Shown piece after piece: positions 1 through 11,220 of a stretch of 64,000 nucleotides of DNA; the first letter of the stretch is position 1, and the number at the start of each line of letters is the position of its first letter. The position numbers were made by a program, and so were the translations under genes. The notes under the pieces are model-generated. The model was not told the origin of the DNA and did not search any database. It worked only from the letters and a program-made list of their open reading frames with translations. The DNA is from Heterocephalus glaber (taxonomy: Eukaryota > Chordata > Mammalia > Rodentia > Bathyergidae), in the NCBI RefSeq assembly GCF_000247695.1, contig NW_004624743.1, positions 2,528,327 through 2,592,326 on the forward strand. Direction: 5' to 3'.

Positions 1-75
1 TGAACAGATGAAAAAATTAAGCTAAGCTGGGCAAAGTGCCCAGAGATGCCAACAGATATAGCTTACTTTAGACAA

Positions 76-92
76 AAAAAAAAAAAAAAAAG
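76..92. repeat. Poly-A tract
   Basis: A run of about 17 A bases, possibly the tail of a decayed retroelement. No recognisable body was seen beside it. Confidence 0.7.
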
Positions 93-245
93 GGAAAACA
101 GTAATGAGGATATAAAATTTATGCATAGGATTCGGGGTTTTCTTCTTGCTCAAGGAAGCATCCTCTTTTGTCTTAAGGATTATTCTTATATGTTTTTATA
201 ATCCAAAATTCTGACTAAGAGTTGGGGGTGACCAAGAGATGGGGG

Positions 246-282
246 CATGCGCGCGCGCGCACACACACACACATACACACAC
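246..282. repeat. Alternating purine-pyrimidine (GC)n(AC)n tract
   Basis: An uninterrupted 37-base alternation of pyrimidine and purine. It consists of a GC run followed by an AC run with one AT step. This is a simple repeat with strong Z-DNA-forming composition. Confidence 0.9.
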
Positions 283-554
283 CATAGAGCCATTGAAGAA
301 AAGAAAGAGAACTCTCAATGGCCCAGAGGACAGTATCATGTTATCATTTCACAACTCCCATGTGACACTCTTTATACCTTCTTGCATTGTCATTATTGTA
401 GCTTATTTTTTGAAACCTTAAATTTGCCTTAAAGTTCATAAAGTAGAAGTTATTTTAGTTTTAATACCTTTACCTTTATTTTCAAAATAATTCTCTCTAT
501 GCCCAGTGAATGTAGTGTTATTACGCATATTCTGGAATACATAAAACTTAGGAA

Positions 555-610
555 TGCAGCATGAAGGATAACTCAGTGGCAGACTGCTTGCGTAGCATGC
601 ATGAACCTAT
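555..610 (+). repeat. Decayed ID-like tRNA-derived SINE fragment
   Basis: Contains an A-box-like ataactcagtggcag followed by gcttgcgtagcatgcatgaac, resembling the classical rodent ID body. The 3' half is degraded. Confidence 0.45.
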
Positions 611-684
611 AACTGAAAAGAAAGATAAAGAAAAGCTTACAAGTGCAGTAAGAAAATGACAGCATTGGAACAGGCTCTGGAATG

Positions 685-1180
685 ACTTCATATATTCACT
701 CAACAGATAACCTGCTGAACATCTGTGTGCCAGGTGTGGTGTTACAAAAAATAAAGAGTTTCTTTTCTCAAGCTACCAGTCCAATAGACAGACTGATGTG
801 CAAACAATGAAAATATAACAAATTAATTTCTCTCAGTAAGATATGTACTGTTACAATGAGTATGTGGAAGAAGCAGTATCTAAGAGCCTGCCAGATGTCC
901 TAGTAGAGGTAGGATTTGAGCTGGACACAAAGGATGGGCGGTTTTTCTATTCCATGAAGAGCTCTTCCTGATGGGGCATCACATATGTAAAGACACAGGG
1001 GCCATATGAGACAAGGAGAACTACAAATGGATGCAGAATGAGGACAGACGATGCAGGCAGGGGGACTCCTATTAGCAAAGAGCCTTAAATGCCATGCTGG
1101 AAATGGGACAGAAGTTTGACCTCTGTGATTGCATCACCATATGCTAGGAGAATGGCTTTGGTGAGAGGGGACACTGGAGA
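685..1180 (-). repeat. L2 LINE 3'-end relic
   Basis: Reads as the reverse complement of the L2 3' end: a Cattcactcaacag start, a 'tgtgtgccaggtgtggtg' block, then an 'agctaccagtccaatagac' block. Ancient and diverged; the 3' limit is approximate. Confidence 0.5.
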
Positions 1181-1627
1181 GGGCTAAGACATGCATTAGG
1201 ATGTCAGTAAGGAGCCAATTTTAATATTCCAGGCAAGAGGTAATAAGAGTGGCAATAAGTATACAAGGGAGAGCAGATAACAGCAATACTTATACGGTTG
1301 GATTATTTAATTTGGTGATTCATGTGAGGCACATTTACTGCATTCCAATAAAACCAGATCATGTGGACAATGCCTTGGTTAGCTGCCAGCTTGAGCAGCA
1401 CCCAGACCCCCTTGCGCCATGGCTACAGCAGCCTCTGTGTGCCAGGATTACTGAGTACAGTGAAATGATCCCAGAGAACCAATTCAGTAGGAGACCCTTC
1501 TTGAGCAAACATACCAAGGACCCTCTTCTCAACTATAAGCTTTACAGTTTTACACCCTTGAGCCTACAGTGGGTAGGGTCTTATTGATTTCAGAGATGCC
1601 TTCTGACATCTTACTTCTTGCTCCAAT

Positions 1628-1645
1628 AAAAAATACTTGGTTCCT
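1628..1645 (+). repeat. Target-site duplication, left copy (HAL1)
   Basis: An 18-base sequence, AAAAAATACTTGGTTCCT, repeated without mismatch at 2950-2967. The pair delimits the HAL1 insertion between them. Confidence 0.9.
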
Positions 1646-1646
1646 C

Positions 1647-1842
1647 CAGAACCCAGAAGGAAGCTCCCCTGCCACCATCCCAAGCTCCTAGGGCAGAGAA
1701 GGTAAGCCAGTCCCAGAACCCAGAAGGAAGCTCCCCTGCCACCATCCCAAGCTCCTAGGGCAGAGAAGCTAAGCCAGTCCCAGAACCCAGAAGGAAGCTC
1801 CCCTGCCACCATCCCAAGCTCCTAGGGCAGAGAAGCTGAGCC
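1647..1842 (+). repeat. 67-bp tandem repeats, HAL1 5' monomers
   Basis: Nearly three copies of a 67-base unit begin at 1647, 1714 and 1781 with the motif cagaacccagaaggaagctc. They differ at only a few bases. They sit at the exact 5' end of the HAL1 insertion, like the promoter monomers of rodent L1 5' UTRs. A promoter role is inference. Confidence 0.85.
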
Positions 1843-1872
1843 GCACACAGCACAGAAGCACCGCCCCCCCCC

Positions 1873-2809
1873 ATGGAAATGAGAAGACACATAAACAAGC
1901 CACAAAAACAGACTTCTGGGTCACCTATAGCAACCCCAAAGGGAAATGAGATGGAAAAATCTGATACTCAACCACCTGGACTCTCTGAACTGGCAACAAA
2001 AGAGGATCCGGGAAAAATGAAATCAGAAATAATTACTCCGATAACAGCAAAGATTTTGCTCATGGTGCAAGATGTGATTAATAAATCTAGAAAGGACACA
2101 GATTAAAAAAATAGAGGATCTGAGGAACATGATGGAATCCCAACATAGGAAACAAATGGAATCCATAAAACAGATACAAACAGATTTCCAAGAGATTAAA
2201 AACTCCATCTAAAGTCTGTACAGCAGAATGAACCAATGTGAGTATAGAGTTTCAGATATAGAAGAAAAGATTGCAATTAGTGACCAGGAAAAGAAAAATT
2301 GCTTTAAAATTGTAAAGGAACACAAGAAATCAATCCAGCAGCTGCTAGACGATGCAAAGACGAATAACATAAGACTGATTGGAGTAAATGTAGAAAGAGG
2401 AGAGTGTGCAGATGACATAAAAAAACTGTTCACAGAAGTGATGGCAGAAAACTTCCCAAGGAGGTGAAAAAAACTTGACATACAGATAAGTGAGGCATAT
2501 AGGACTCCAAATAGCCTTGATCAAAAAAAATCTACACATAGGCATATATTAGTTAGGATTTCAGAAATCCAACAGAAGAACAAAATTCTGCAAGCAGTGA
2601 GAGAAAAGAAACAAATCACATACAAAGGAAAGCCCATCAGAATCACAGCAGACTTCTCAGTGCAAACCCTCAAGGCAGGAAGAGCTTGGAGTGATGTATT
2701 TCAAGCCCTAAAGGAAAACAGCCTCCAACCCAGATTGATGTACCCTTCAAAACTATCTTTGAAAAATATGAGAAAAGGAAAAACATGGCAACAAAGTCTT
2801 TCCAAATAG
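1873..2809 (+). pseudogene. HAL1 ORF1-like coding remnant (broken)
   Basis: The ATG at 1873 opens a frame that runs to 2106. A shift at the A-run near 2105-2112 moves the similarity into another frame. In that second frame, a stop lies just before the ATG at 2228 and another TGA lies at 2465-2467. The frame then continues to a stop after 2806. The product would be an L1 ORF1p-like nucleic-acid-binding chaperone, with the RRM-like part around 2380-2460 and the C-terminal domain around 2500-2800. It has one frameshift and two stops, so it is not expected to be functional. Confidence 0.75.
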
Positions 2810-2949
2810 GGAAGGGTGGAGGGGGTGAAGGGAGGGCAGGGGAAGAGGAAAAGAAAAAAGAACCAAGATGCTCATGTAAAGGTACAGGATCCCAATGATG
2901 AATACAACTGTATTTTATACCTAAAATGTACCAATAAACTTAATGGGGA

Positions 2950-2967
2950 AAAAAATACTTGGTTCCT
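2950..2967 (+). repeat. Target-site duplication, right copy (HAL1)
   Basis: Exact repeat of 1628-1645. It immediately follows the A-rich end of the HAL1 element. Confidence 0.9.
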
Positions 2968-3539
2968 TTTTAATGATACTAATCTCTTCAGCAACCATAC
3001 CTCTTTTGCCTCAAACTTTACACATGATTCCTTCTGAGCCAAAATTTAAAATTTTAAGATATTTCTGCTCCATATTCTGCCCCTGATTCTTATAAAACTG
3101 GGTAAAGGCAGCCAGCAGTACCTATGCCACAGACTGAATGTTGGGCTGTCTTAAAATTTTTTTCACTGGATTAGTCCACTACCCTTAATGCCAGTCTCCC
3201 AACATGTCTCAGGACATGGGTAAAATGAAAATAAGTTTTCTTCCAGAATGTAACACACATAGGCCCTCGCCCTACAGCCAATGGAGTCCTTGTTCCCAAC
3301 TGAAACCTCCTGAGCCTGGGCTTTACTTCCACATTTCTTTCAGCATTCTGGTCTTCTGTGCTCTGACTAGAATCACCTGTGAAGCTCTGCTTCTGGCATT
3401 CTAGGCTTTCTGTATCCCAAATCTGCAAAGCTTTCCAAATACCTCCCACAAACCAATTCTACAGGCTTCTAAGCCACATGGTCAGGAAGCAGCTTGTATA
3501 TATATCAGCAGACTATTGGATAAAGAAAACGTGACTCTA

Positions 3540-4015
3540 TACATAATGGTATACTACTCAGCTGTAAAAAAGGACATATTTGAGCCATTTGTGGGAAAAT
3601 AGATGCAACTGAAAAATATAATGTTGGATGAAATAAATCAGACACAGAAGCTGAAATACCATATAGTAGCTCTCATTTGAGTAAGGCAAAGCACAAACAA
3701 AAGGCAAAATAAAGGATGGATAGAAGGAAACAAGGGATAGATCTTGTGCAAATGGTAAGGGGTCCAAGAGAATGTGGGAGAGAGGAGAGAGGGAAGGGGA
3801 AAGGGAAGTAAGTAAAATAAAGGTATGCCATGTACAGGAATCTAATGACCTCAATGAATGTAAACATTGTATGAGACAAACATGAGATAAGATTAATAAT
3901 ATCAGCAAGAACAGGAAGCGAAAAGGGGATTTAGAGGAGGAGGGAGAGAAGTGGAAGGGAAGGGGCAGAGGATTAATATAAAAAGAACCAAGCGGTATGT
4001 ACATGTACCCCCTCC
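3540..4015 (+). mobile_element. LINE-1 3' end (ORF2 C-terminus plus 3' UTR)
   Basis: Starts with the classic ORF2 3' motif ATACTACTCAGCTGTAAAAA and continues through 'atgttggatgaaataaatcagacacag'-type sequence. A purine-rich GGAGGAGGGAGAG 3' UTR follows. The 5' side is heavily truncated. A 161-aa antisense open frame here is only its shadow. Confidence 0.75.
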
Positions 4016-4106
4016 CCAAGTAGACTGCATATGTTGCAAACATGTACCACTAAGCACCCCACATGGTCAGGTACAGCCTCGGCAATGCCCCCCCTCCTGG
4101 TACCAA

Positions 4107-4480
4107 TTTTCTGTATCATTCAGACTTTCTATCACTGAGACAAAATATCTGATTCTGGTGCAATTTAAAGAAGAGGTTTAATTTGGCTCACAGTTTTGTG
4201 GTGCCAGTCCATGGTTGGCATGGCAACTATCCCGTGGCAGAGGAAAGCTGCTCATCTCATGGCAGCCAAGAAGCAGAGAGAGAAGGGAGGAGCTGGGGCC
4301 AAGAATATGCCCTTGCAGTTCGTCCCCAGTGACCAACCTCCTGACAAGGCCCCGCCTTCTAACACTACATTTAGCTGTGAACTTGTCCAGAGATTGATCC
4401 ACTGATGAGTTAGTACCTCCTGTAACCTTCCCCCTCTGAACACATGAGACTTGCAGGAATACCTAGATCTAAACCACAAC
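4107..4480 (-). mobile_element. MaLR-type LTR (ERVL-MaLR), solo
   Basis: Reads as the complement of a THE1/MST/MT-like LTR. The + strand has a 'cactgagacaaaatatctga' region, then a 'gaggtttaatttggctcaca' block, then 'ggcagccaagaagcagagag'. No internal retroviral genes are seen beside it. One of four copies in the same orientation in this window. Confidence 0.55.
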
Positions 4481-5404
4481 GCCCGTGGAACCTTATCTTT
4501 TTCAAACACTCAGCGAGAGGAAAAGAGGGGTGAGGTGGGGCAATGCAACGGTGAGAAGGGAGTGACATCTCAGAGAGCAAGGCAGCTGTGGCTTCACATG
4601 GAGGAGGGCAGACTGTGCCTCACGTGCATGTCTTGGGGACGTTCTGGCTGGGAGACGCCCAGAGGAGGAGCAAAGGCTCTGGGAGAGGGTGGAGGGTGCA
4701 TTGTCCGGCACAGTGAGCAGAGAGACAGATGTGTGCAGTAGCTGTTAGTCGTGATGGGGACTTCGGTGGCTCATGTTTGTGTGGAAGACATTTTCATGCA
4801 TTTCTTATACACTAAGAGGAAGAGACAGATTAGAGTCCAAAGGCTCAGAATATAGGAATGAGCTTGTTGTCGCCATCCTGCCTTCTAGTTCTTCTGTCAA
4901 CACAGGGTTGGCTCTTAACATATTTTGGTGGGAGAAGGGGGGTTCCAAAGCAGTAGCTGATTAAAATGACCCTTTAAACATCATTTTCCTCCACCCTTCT
5001 CTCTCTAAATAGGGACGTGTCTTCCTCAGCTACCAGATCCATGTACTTGCTTGGGTGGAACTAAAAGGAGCCTGAGGTTGAGGTGCTGGGAACTGGCATT
5101 GTTTCCACTATCCTGCTCGTGCCTCCTGCCATTATAAGGAAGCAAGGTGCCCAGGCCAGGCGTGAGGGAGAGCCGCCACACACCCTCCTGTGGGTGCTGT
5201 GTCCTCATAAACTATTCACCGTTCAACTGCCAAGGAGATTTTTCTCTTGTCTGTATTTATTCAGTCATCTTCGGTATTACTATGAGCTCATGCCTGTCTA
5301 TCATTATCCTTTGAGTTCTAAGCCAAAACAGTATCACTTTATTTGGTCTCTCCAGTCGTTTCAGCTTTGGCTCTTGGTCCTTCTTTCAATTCACTCCCAT
5401 TCCC

Positions 5405-5570
5405 CCAGCAGACCCCTGTCGTTGTGGGGTTTCCCCCACCTTTTCCCCTCTTTTCTCCTCTTCCCTACTTTTCCCTTCCCTCACTCCTCCTTCCATTCTC
5501 TCTCTTTCCCCTCCCTTCCTTCTCCCACTCTCTTTCCTTTTCTTCTTTCCCACTCCTACTTTCTGCTGTG
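5405..5570 (+). repeat. Polypyrimidine (CT-rich) low-complexity tract
   Basis: About 165 bases that are almost entirely C and T on the + strand. The open frames here (PFSLFPLPSF-like on +, EGGRERMEGG-like on -) are composition artefacts. Confidence 0.8.
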
Positions 5571-6627
5571 ACACTGCTCCATGCTCAGTTTGTGTATTGC
5601 TTATTCCAGTCCTGCAATCAGCTGGACTTTTACTGGAGAATGGTATTACAAACCAAGATTTAAGTGATAGGTCTACTCACTGCTACAGGGTGCCATTCCT
5701 TCTAGATCCTCTCAGCTGACAGAGCAAGGAGGCCCATGTGTATACCAACCTATGCGTCTCCATATATCTATCAGTGTTTCTGTATGTAACTGTTCCTAGT
5801 TTATTAAGATGAGCCCAAGTCTATACCAATGTTTGTAACTCCAGTGCATTACTACACAGATTATTCTGACCTCTTCCTCAAACCTGGCTCCAACTCTGCC
5901 ATCCATTAACTTAGTCATCCCATCCTGGGTCACATGCATAGCAGCATCAGAATTGCTCACCCACCTGTGTGGCGAACAACATTGTCAATAAAGCACCATG
6001 CCATGTATGTGAACTTTATTCTGCCTTTAGTCGTACAGACACTGTTCATTTCTCAACCTATTGTTTCATCACATTCTGTATTCCATCCTTGCCCAACACT
6101 TTAAAAATGATTTTCCTTATTAACTTTTCTGGGAGTAGTTTATGTATAATCAACTCTATTTATTTAAAGTGAACAATTTGTCATGACATTTATATACTAC
6201 CATCACAACCAAGGTTTTGTACTGAATATACCTTACCCCTAAAGATTCTTTGTATTGTTTGTAGTCCATCCCTTAGCCCTGTGTAAAAACTGTTATATTT
6301 TTCATTGCTATGTTAATTTTTATTTTATTTAAGTAGAATAATATATATTCTTTGTATCTGGCTTCTCCAATTAGAAGTATTCTGAGATTCATCCATGTTA
6401 TAATGCATATTGAAAGTTCAATAATACTTTTTGTACTGATGAATATGCCTTATTCTTTCACTCCTTGGTGAACAGCTGGGTTGTTTTCCAGTTTTGGCTA
6501 TTGTGAATAAAGTGCTGCAACTATTGGTGTCCAGGTCTTCCTATGGGTTTGTGTTTTCATTCTCCGGATAAAAACCTAGCAGTGCAGTTGTTGGGTCATA
6601 CGGCAGATTTGTGTTTAACTTTTTATT

Positions 6628-6770
6628 TTGTTTTTTTTTTGAGACAAGGTCTAGCTGTGTAGTTTTAGGTTGATCTTGAACTCGCTGTGTAGCCCAGGCT
6701 GACCTCAAACTTACAGCAAACCTCCTGCTTCAGCCTCCAGAATGCTGGCATTGCAGGCATGTGACACTAC
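6628..6770 (-). mobile_element. B1-type (7SL-derived) SINE
   Basis: The + strand has oligo-T, then GAGACAAGGTCTAGCTGTGT, 'gtagcccaggctgacctcaaac', 'cagcctccagaatgctggcatt' and 'gcaggcatgtgacac'. This is the complement of a B1 with its internal duplication. Nested in the old L1. Confidence 0.85.
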
Positions 6771-6987
6771 TTTCCAAAATGGCTGCAGCACTTTTCACTT
6801 CTACTAGCAGTGTAGAAGAGGCTTAGCAGCTCTACAACTTTGCCAACACTTATTATACTCAATAATTTTAAGTTTTTTCTAATGGTAGCCCATTGTGATA
6901 TTCACCTTTTCATGTGTCCATTAGCCACTGATACCTTCTTTTGTGAAGTGTATAACCATATTTTTAACACATTAAAAATGGGTTGCC

Positions 6988-7084
6988 GGGGCCAGGAATT
7001 TAGCTCAGTGGTTCCAGCGCCTGCCGCGCAAACACAAGGTCCAAGTTTGATCCCAGTACAAAGAAACAAACAAACAAACAAACA
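6988..7084 (+). mobile_element. ID-like tRNA-derived SINE
   Basis: Body GGGGCCAGGAATTTAGCTCAGTGGTTC, then a CGCCTGCCGCGCAAACACAAGG block, a B-box-like GTTTGATCCCAGTAC and an (AAAC)n tail. It is flanked by perfect 14-base duplications AAAAATGGGTTGCC at 6974-6987 and 7085-7098. Confidence 0.9.
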
Positions 7085-9757
7085 AAAAATGGGTTGCCTG
7101 CTTCTTTTCCTTTTTTCCTTCCCTTCCCTCCCTCCTGCCTTCCCTTCCTTCTTATGCTTTATTGTGGTGAACTTCCAGAACAGTGTTGAATAGAAGTTGT
7201 GAGAATAGATCTCCTTGCCTAGTTTTTGGTCCCAGGAGAAACCATTTCATGTTTCACTCTTAAGAGCGATGTTCCCTGAAGGAATTTTTGTGTGCACATT
7301 ATTCAGGGGGAAGAAAATCCCTTCTGTTCCTAGTTTGCCACAAGTTTTTAATCATGGATGGTATTCAATTTTCAAATGCTTCTTCTGCATCTATTGAAAA
7401 GCCCTATGGTTTTTCTCCTTTATTCATTTAATTTGGTGAATTAAATTGATTGAATTTTGAATGTTGAGCTAACTTTGCATTCTTTTGATAAATCCCACTT
7501 GAATATGTCTTAACCTTCTTACGTACTGCTAGATTCAATTTTCTGGAATTTTGTTAAGGCCTTTTGTGTCTATGTTCACTTGGAATATTAGTTTGTAGTT
7601 TTCTTTTCTTATACTTTCTTTGTCTGGTTTATTATCAAGGTAAGTATTCTGTCCTACTTCAAATATCTTATACAACACTATATTCTGAACAAACAAAATT
7701 TTGCTAAGTTACCATGAGCTTCGGTGTCTGCACCTTTGGTATTCCTCTCACTTCTACCTCGAGTAACTGTGCTTCACTTCCTCCAGTTACAGTCATTCAT
7801 TGCTTAGGCTAAATGTCATCTTTTAAATTGAGGCTTCCTGAATCCTTTCCAGTTAGGGTTGAGGTTTCTATCTGTAATTCCACAAACATTTATACACTCA
7901 TACAGCCATTATCATAATTATTTTTGTGTTACATCTCTTGTGGATGCAATCTCTATAACTTGGCTCCCTTACCTAATTACACCATTCTTACACAAACAAT
8001 TTGGGGGTTCTTTTCTTTCCTATTTTTCCTTTTTAGAGTCTTTCCAATACACCACATCTTAGAGATTCTGCACTCAATAAGTGTTTATTTAATGAGTAAA
8101 TGTTTAAGACTCCACATCCCAATAATTTGGAGTATTGGTTTGAGTTTCTAAAGCATCTGAGCTTGAGAGAGTGGCAAAGAAATTATATATGTCTTAGTTT
8201 AATGAGATGGCTTAAAAAATGGAGACATTATTCATATTCATACTTTCTTTACCTTGGAGTTGAGTTTTGATTTTCTTGAAAGTTTTTGAAGGTGTGGAAT
8301 TCTGATACTTTAAATGAAAGTGTGAAGACTGTTCAGCATGATAGACCATGCTAAGAAAAGGCTCCAAGAATCTCAGTATCAGAAACACTCATGTAGTGAG
8401 AAAGGTTGGCCTTTTGTGCCTCCCCCAGCCTTCTCTTTTCCTTTGCCCTGGGCTCCTTCAGTGATGACTGCTCTCAGAGGTTCCCATGGGAGTGAGTCCT
8501 GCTGCCCAGCATGGAACCCTAGTCTCCGCACCGCCCCTCCCTTCCTGTCTCACTTCCGTGACTCACACCTGGGCTCCTGAAATCATTTTTCAGATAGATT
8601 GTGGCACCCCAGTCCTTGCCTCCAGGGTTACTTCTGAGAGAAATGTGTGCTAAGATACAGTCCCACAGAGCCTGGATCGTGGACGGAAGAACAATCTGCT
8701 CACACACTTCTCCAGGCCCTCTGCGGAGTCGCAGGACTAGGGCTGGCTCATAGGCACCACTGTGCATGTTCACTCACACCCATCACTGCTCACTGTCGCT
8801 CAAACTAAGCTTTACAAAATATGAGCTGCTGATGATTTTAAACATTTGCCCCATTCTCAGAGAAAATTCATCTTCCCGGGGCTTGAAGACCATTAAGGCA
8901 CAGGGACATGGACCCTCCTAGAAGGCTCTCCACGATGTGCAGGCAGGAGGAGCTGTGCTGTGGTGTGCAGAGGCGTTCTCTGTTCTTCTGGACTTGGTTG
9001 TGATGCTGTAGGGCTGGGTTTGACCTCTCATAATTGCCGTGTATGCTTTTGTGTTCACTTCCTTGCAAGTGAGTTGCTTGAGTTAGAAGCTGAAGTTCTT
9101 GACACAACTTTTAATCCATTAAAAGAAAGAGAGATTCATTTATAGAGGAACTGAGATCATTAATGACGTTGTAGCTCCCTCTCTCTTTATGATACCGTAT
9201 TGCTGTGGGTAGAGTGCTCCACAACATCTGCTCAATAGTCCGTTATGGAGGCACAAGAATGCTTTTACATGGATGCAATAAAGTAGCAGATGCTTCCTAA
9301 CGACAACTTCCCAATTCATTTAGGAAACAAGTCAGTTTGGATTTGATTTTTCCTCCAAGTGTGGCAACTACCCAGGCAAATGATTCGAAAGAAGTTAGAA
9401 CTGACAAATCAAGTCAGTCATATAATGTTTTAGGGTGCTAGAACTCAGTCTAAAAGCCTCATCTAGTAGCACTTTAATAAAATTAGCATTTTTCTTACCA
9501 TGCAAATAATTCTTTACCATTATAAGTAACCAGGAAAATACATTAATTCGGTATTACCAGCTTAAGCTTCTTTTATTTTTTTCTTTGGAAACTTCTGTTG
9601 AATGTTGATTTATCATTAGCATTGCAAATAGAAAAAGTGGTAGAATGCCCAGGCTTGGTAACGGGGAGACATGGGGTCCACTATTTGGAAGTCAAGCATA
9701 TGAGGTGTGATTGAAAAATATAGTGTGTGTTTCAGTTTTTAAAAATCACTACAGTAA

Positions 9758-9860
9758 GGGCCGGGGATTTAGCTCAGTTGTTTCACCGCCTGCTGCGCAT
9801 ATTCAAGGACCCAAGCTTGAACCCCGGTACCAAAAAAAAAAACAAACAAAAAAAACAAAT
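9758..9860 (+). mobile_element. ID-like tRNA-derived SINE with perfect 17-bp target duplication
   Basis: Body gggccggggatttagctcag with a CCGCCTGCTGCGC centre and an aaccccggtacc end, followed by an A-rich tail. The duplication AAAAATCACTACAGTAA is identical at 9741-9757 and 9861-9877, indicating a relatively recent insertion. It is inserted at the edge of a mariner-like remnant. Confidence 0.92.
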
Positions 9861-9866
9861 AAAAAT

Positions 9867-10125
9867 CACTACAGTAAAAGGCACATTGCCATTAATCTCT
9901 CTCACAATACTCCTTTGCTTTGAACACACTTATTCTATCATTCTTGCCATTTTCTGAAGCAATTCTAAAGTCCTCTTTTGTGAGTGTCTTTAGTTCTGCT
10001 ATACTGGCTGCCTTGATGTCCTGAATCCATTCAAAACTTTTCTCTTTCATGGTCATTTTGACTTTGGAGAACAGTGAGAAGTCACATGGTGCCAGATCCA
10101 GTTGGGTAAGGACACAGTGTCAGGT
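9867..10125 (-). pseudogene. Mariner-like transposase remnant, C-terminal part
   Basis: Translated on the - strand, the stretch around 10115-9960 reads DLAPCDFSLFSKVK-like, then an MKEKSFEWIQDIKAAS-like part. This is the end of a Tc1/mariner transposase, in which the third catalytic Asp sits in a DLAPCDFFLFP-type motif. It is a short, decayed fragment. Its end is repeated in inverted orientation at 10205-10330. Confidence 0.6.
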
Positions 10126-10204
10126 TTTTACAAGCTACCTTTCTGGTGGTTGGCACTGGGCAGCAGCATTAACTATATTATTTATCACACCTTGTAAAGA
10201 CCCT

Positions 10205-10340
10205 TAGAAAAGAGGACTCCAGAGCTGCTTCAGAAAGTGGCAAGAATGACAGGATGAGTATATTTGAAGTAAGAGGGTGGATCTTGAGGGGGATTCATGG
10301 CAATGTGTCTTTTACTACTGAAATAAATGTTTTCTGATTT
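10205..10340 (+). repeat. Inverted partner of the mariner-like 3' end
   Basis: The + strand has 'agaggactccagagctgctt' then cagaaagtggcaagaatgac and ggcaatgtgtcttttact. The reverse complement of about 9885-9980 carries matching 'agaggactttagaattgctt', cagaaaatggcaagaatgat and ggcaatgtgccttttact. The two copies are oppositely oriented with about 220 bases between them. Confidence 0.65.
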
Positions 10341-10344
10341 AAAT

Positions 10345-11220
10345 ATTCACTGTAATTTTGACCACTCTTTGTAGTTCCTTCCAGGAGTAGATTCTGTTGC
10401 CTTGGAGAGATCAGGCGGTGCTGGTGGTGTCCGTACTGTGTTTGTACAGCCATTGGCAGGGCTGGCCTCTCCCCACTGTGGTGCACTGTCATCCCCAGGA
10501 TGTGTTCTCAGGGGTCTTAGGGAAGCCGCCATCACTTACCCAAACCACAGTCTGTGTGACGGAAACTGCATGACGGATGAGTTATTAAAATTTCTCCGTT
10601 CAAGGAACTTTGACCTAAAAGGCAAAGAGTTGATGGGACTAATCCTAACAGCCTGTGCCATTTAATGTTGGTAAGTCTACAAGCCCCTTTCTTGAGAAGA
10701 TCAGATCAGAAGGAGGAATTTAAGAGCTTTGTTCTGAAACAGAAGAGCAAGGCATGAAAGCAAGGTGAAGAGGAAGCCAAAGATCAGTTTGCCTTCTTCA
10801 TAACTTTAACAATGGTTGTGTCGCCAACGTATCTTTTACAGTGGATGAATGCTTCCACGGGACTGGCAAAAACAATCCACTGAGTTGTGGGAAGTAACAG
10901 AAGAACTGCTCTGTATATTAGCTGTGATATTTTGAAAATTAAGCTTTACTAGTACAGTTTTTAAGTATGGATCCATGTTGGTGTTCCCACTCCATTCCTT
11001 TGTCTGGAGATCAGGTGTCACGTATGATATTCAATGCTTCCAAAAGGAAACCAGGACCCAGAAGACAGGCAGAGGCCAACTGGGTGCCCTCCATGACCTT
11101 TCAGTGTCTGCTAGTGGTTTGGCTGTGCCCTGGCCTTGCAAGGATCTCATCCAACGTCAGTTAACACAACTCCTACTTGTCAGACTATGGGCTTTTTCTT
11201 TTCTTCTTTTCTTTTTGCCG
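10345..11220. other. Unique intronic sequence
   Basis: No gene or recognised repeat is seen. An 87-codon open frame at 10402-10665 has no recognisable domain and no splice support. Confidence 0.4.

Larger units (their letters stand above)
1646..2949 (+). mobile_element. Complete HAL1 (half-LINE-1) retrotransposon, ORF1-only
   Basis: A 1.3-kb insertion bounded by perfect 18-bp target duplications. In order it has 67-bp 5' tandem repeats, a short C-rich leader, an ORF1-like coding region and a purine-rich 3' UTR ending in an A-rich tail. It has no reverse transcriptase (ORF2) at all, which defines HAL1 elements. The coding region resembles LINE-1 ORF1p: a coiled-coil-like part rich in K, E and Q, then an RRM-like segment (NIRLIGVNVERG, MAENFP), then a C-terminal segment (PRLMYPSKLSL). 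HAL1 elements move with help from L1 reverse transcriptase. The intact duplications suggest a fairly recent insertion. Confidence 0.8.
6085..7670 (-). mobile_element. Old LINE-1 (antisense), interrupted by SINEs
   Basis: The + strand shows typical antisense L1 phrases: 'gattcatccatgttataatgc', 'tggctattgtgaataaagtgctgcaac', and later 'tcttctgcatctattgaaa' with 'tttgataaatcccacttga' from the ORF2 region. It is split by a B1 at 6628-6770 and an ID-like SINE at 6988-7084. Substitution load is high. Old L1M-like rather than recent. Confidence 0.75.

Noticed and set aside
1647..1842. CRISPR-like direct repeats
   Set aside because: The repeats are contiguous without spacers and belong to the HAL1 5' end in a mammalian genome.
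3558..4043. 161-codon - strand open frame
   Set aside because: Antisense shadow of an L1 3' UTR.
5083..5663. Open frames of 162 and 106 codons
   Set aside because: Driven by the polypyrimidine tract at 5405-5570.
9758..9860. Possible tRNA gene
   Set aside because: A- and B-box-like sequences are present, but the body lacks a cloverleaf, has an A-rich tail and target duplications, and is one of many copies: a SINE.
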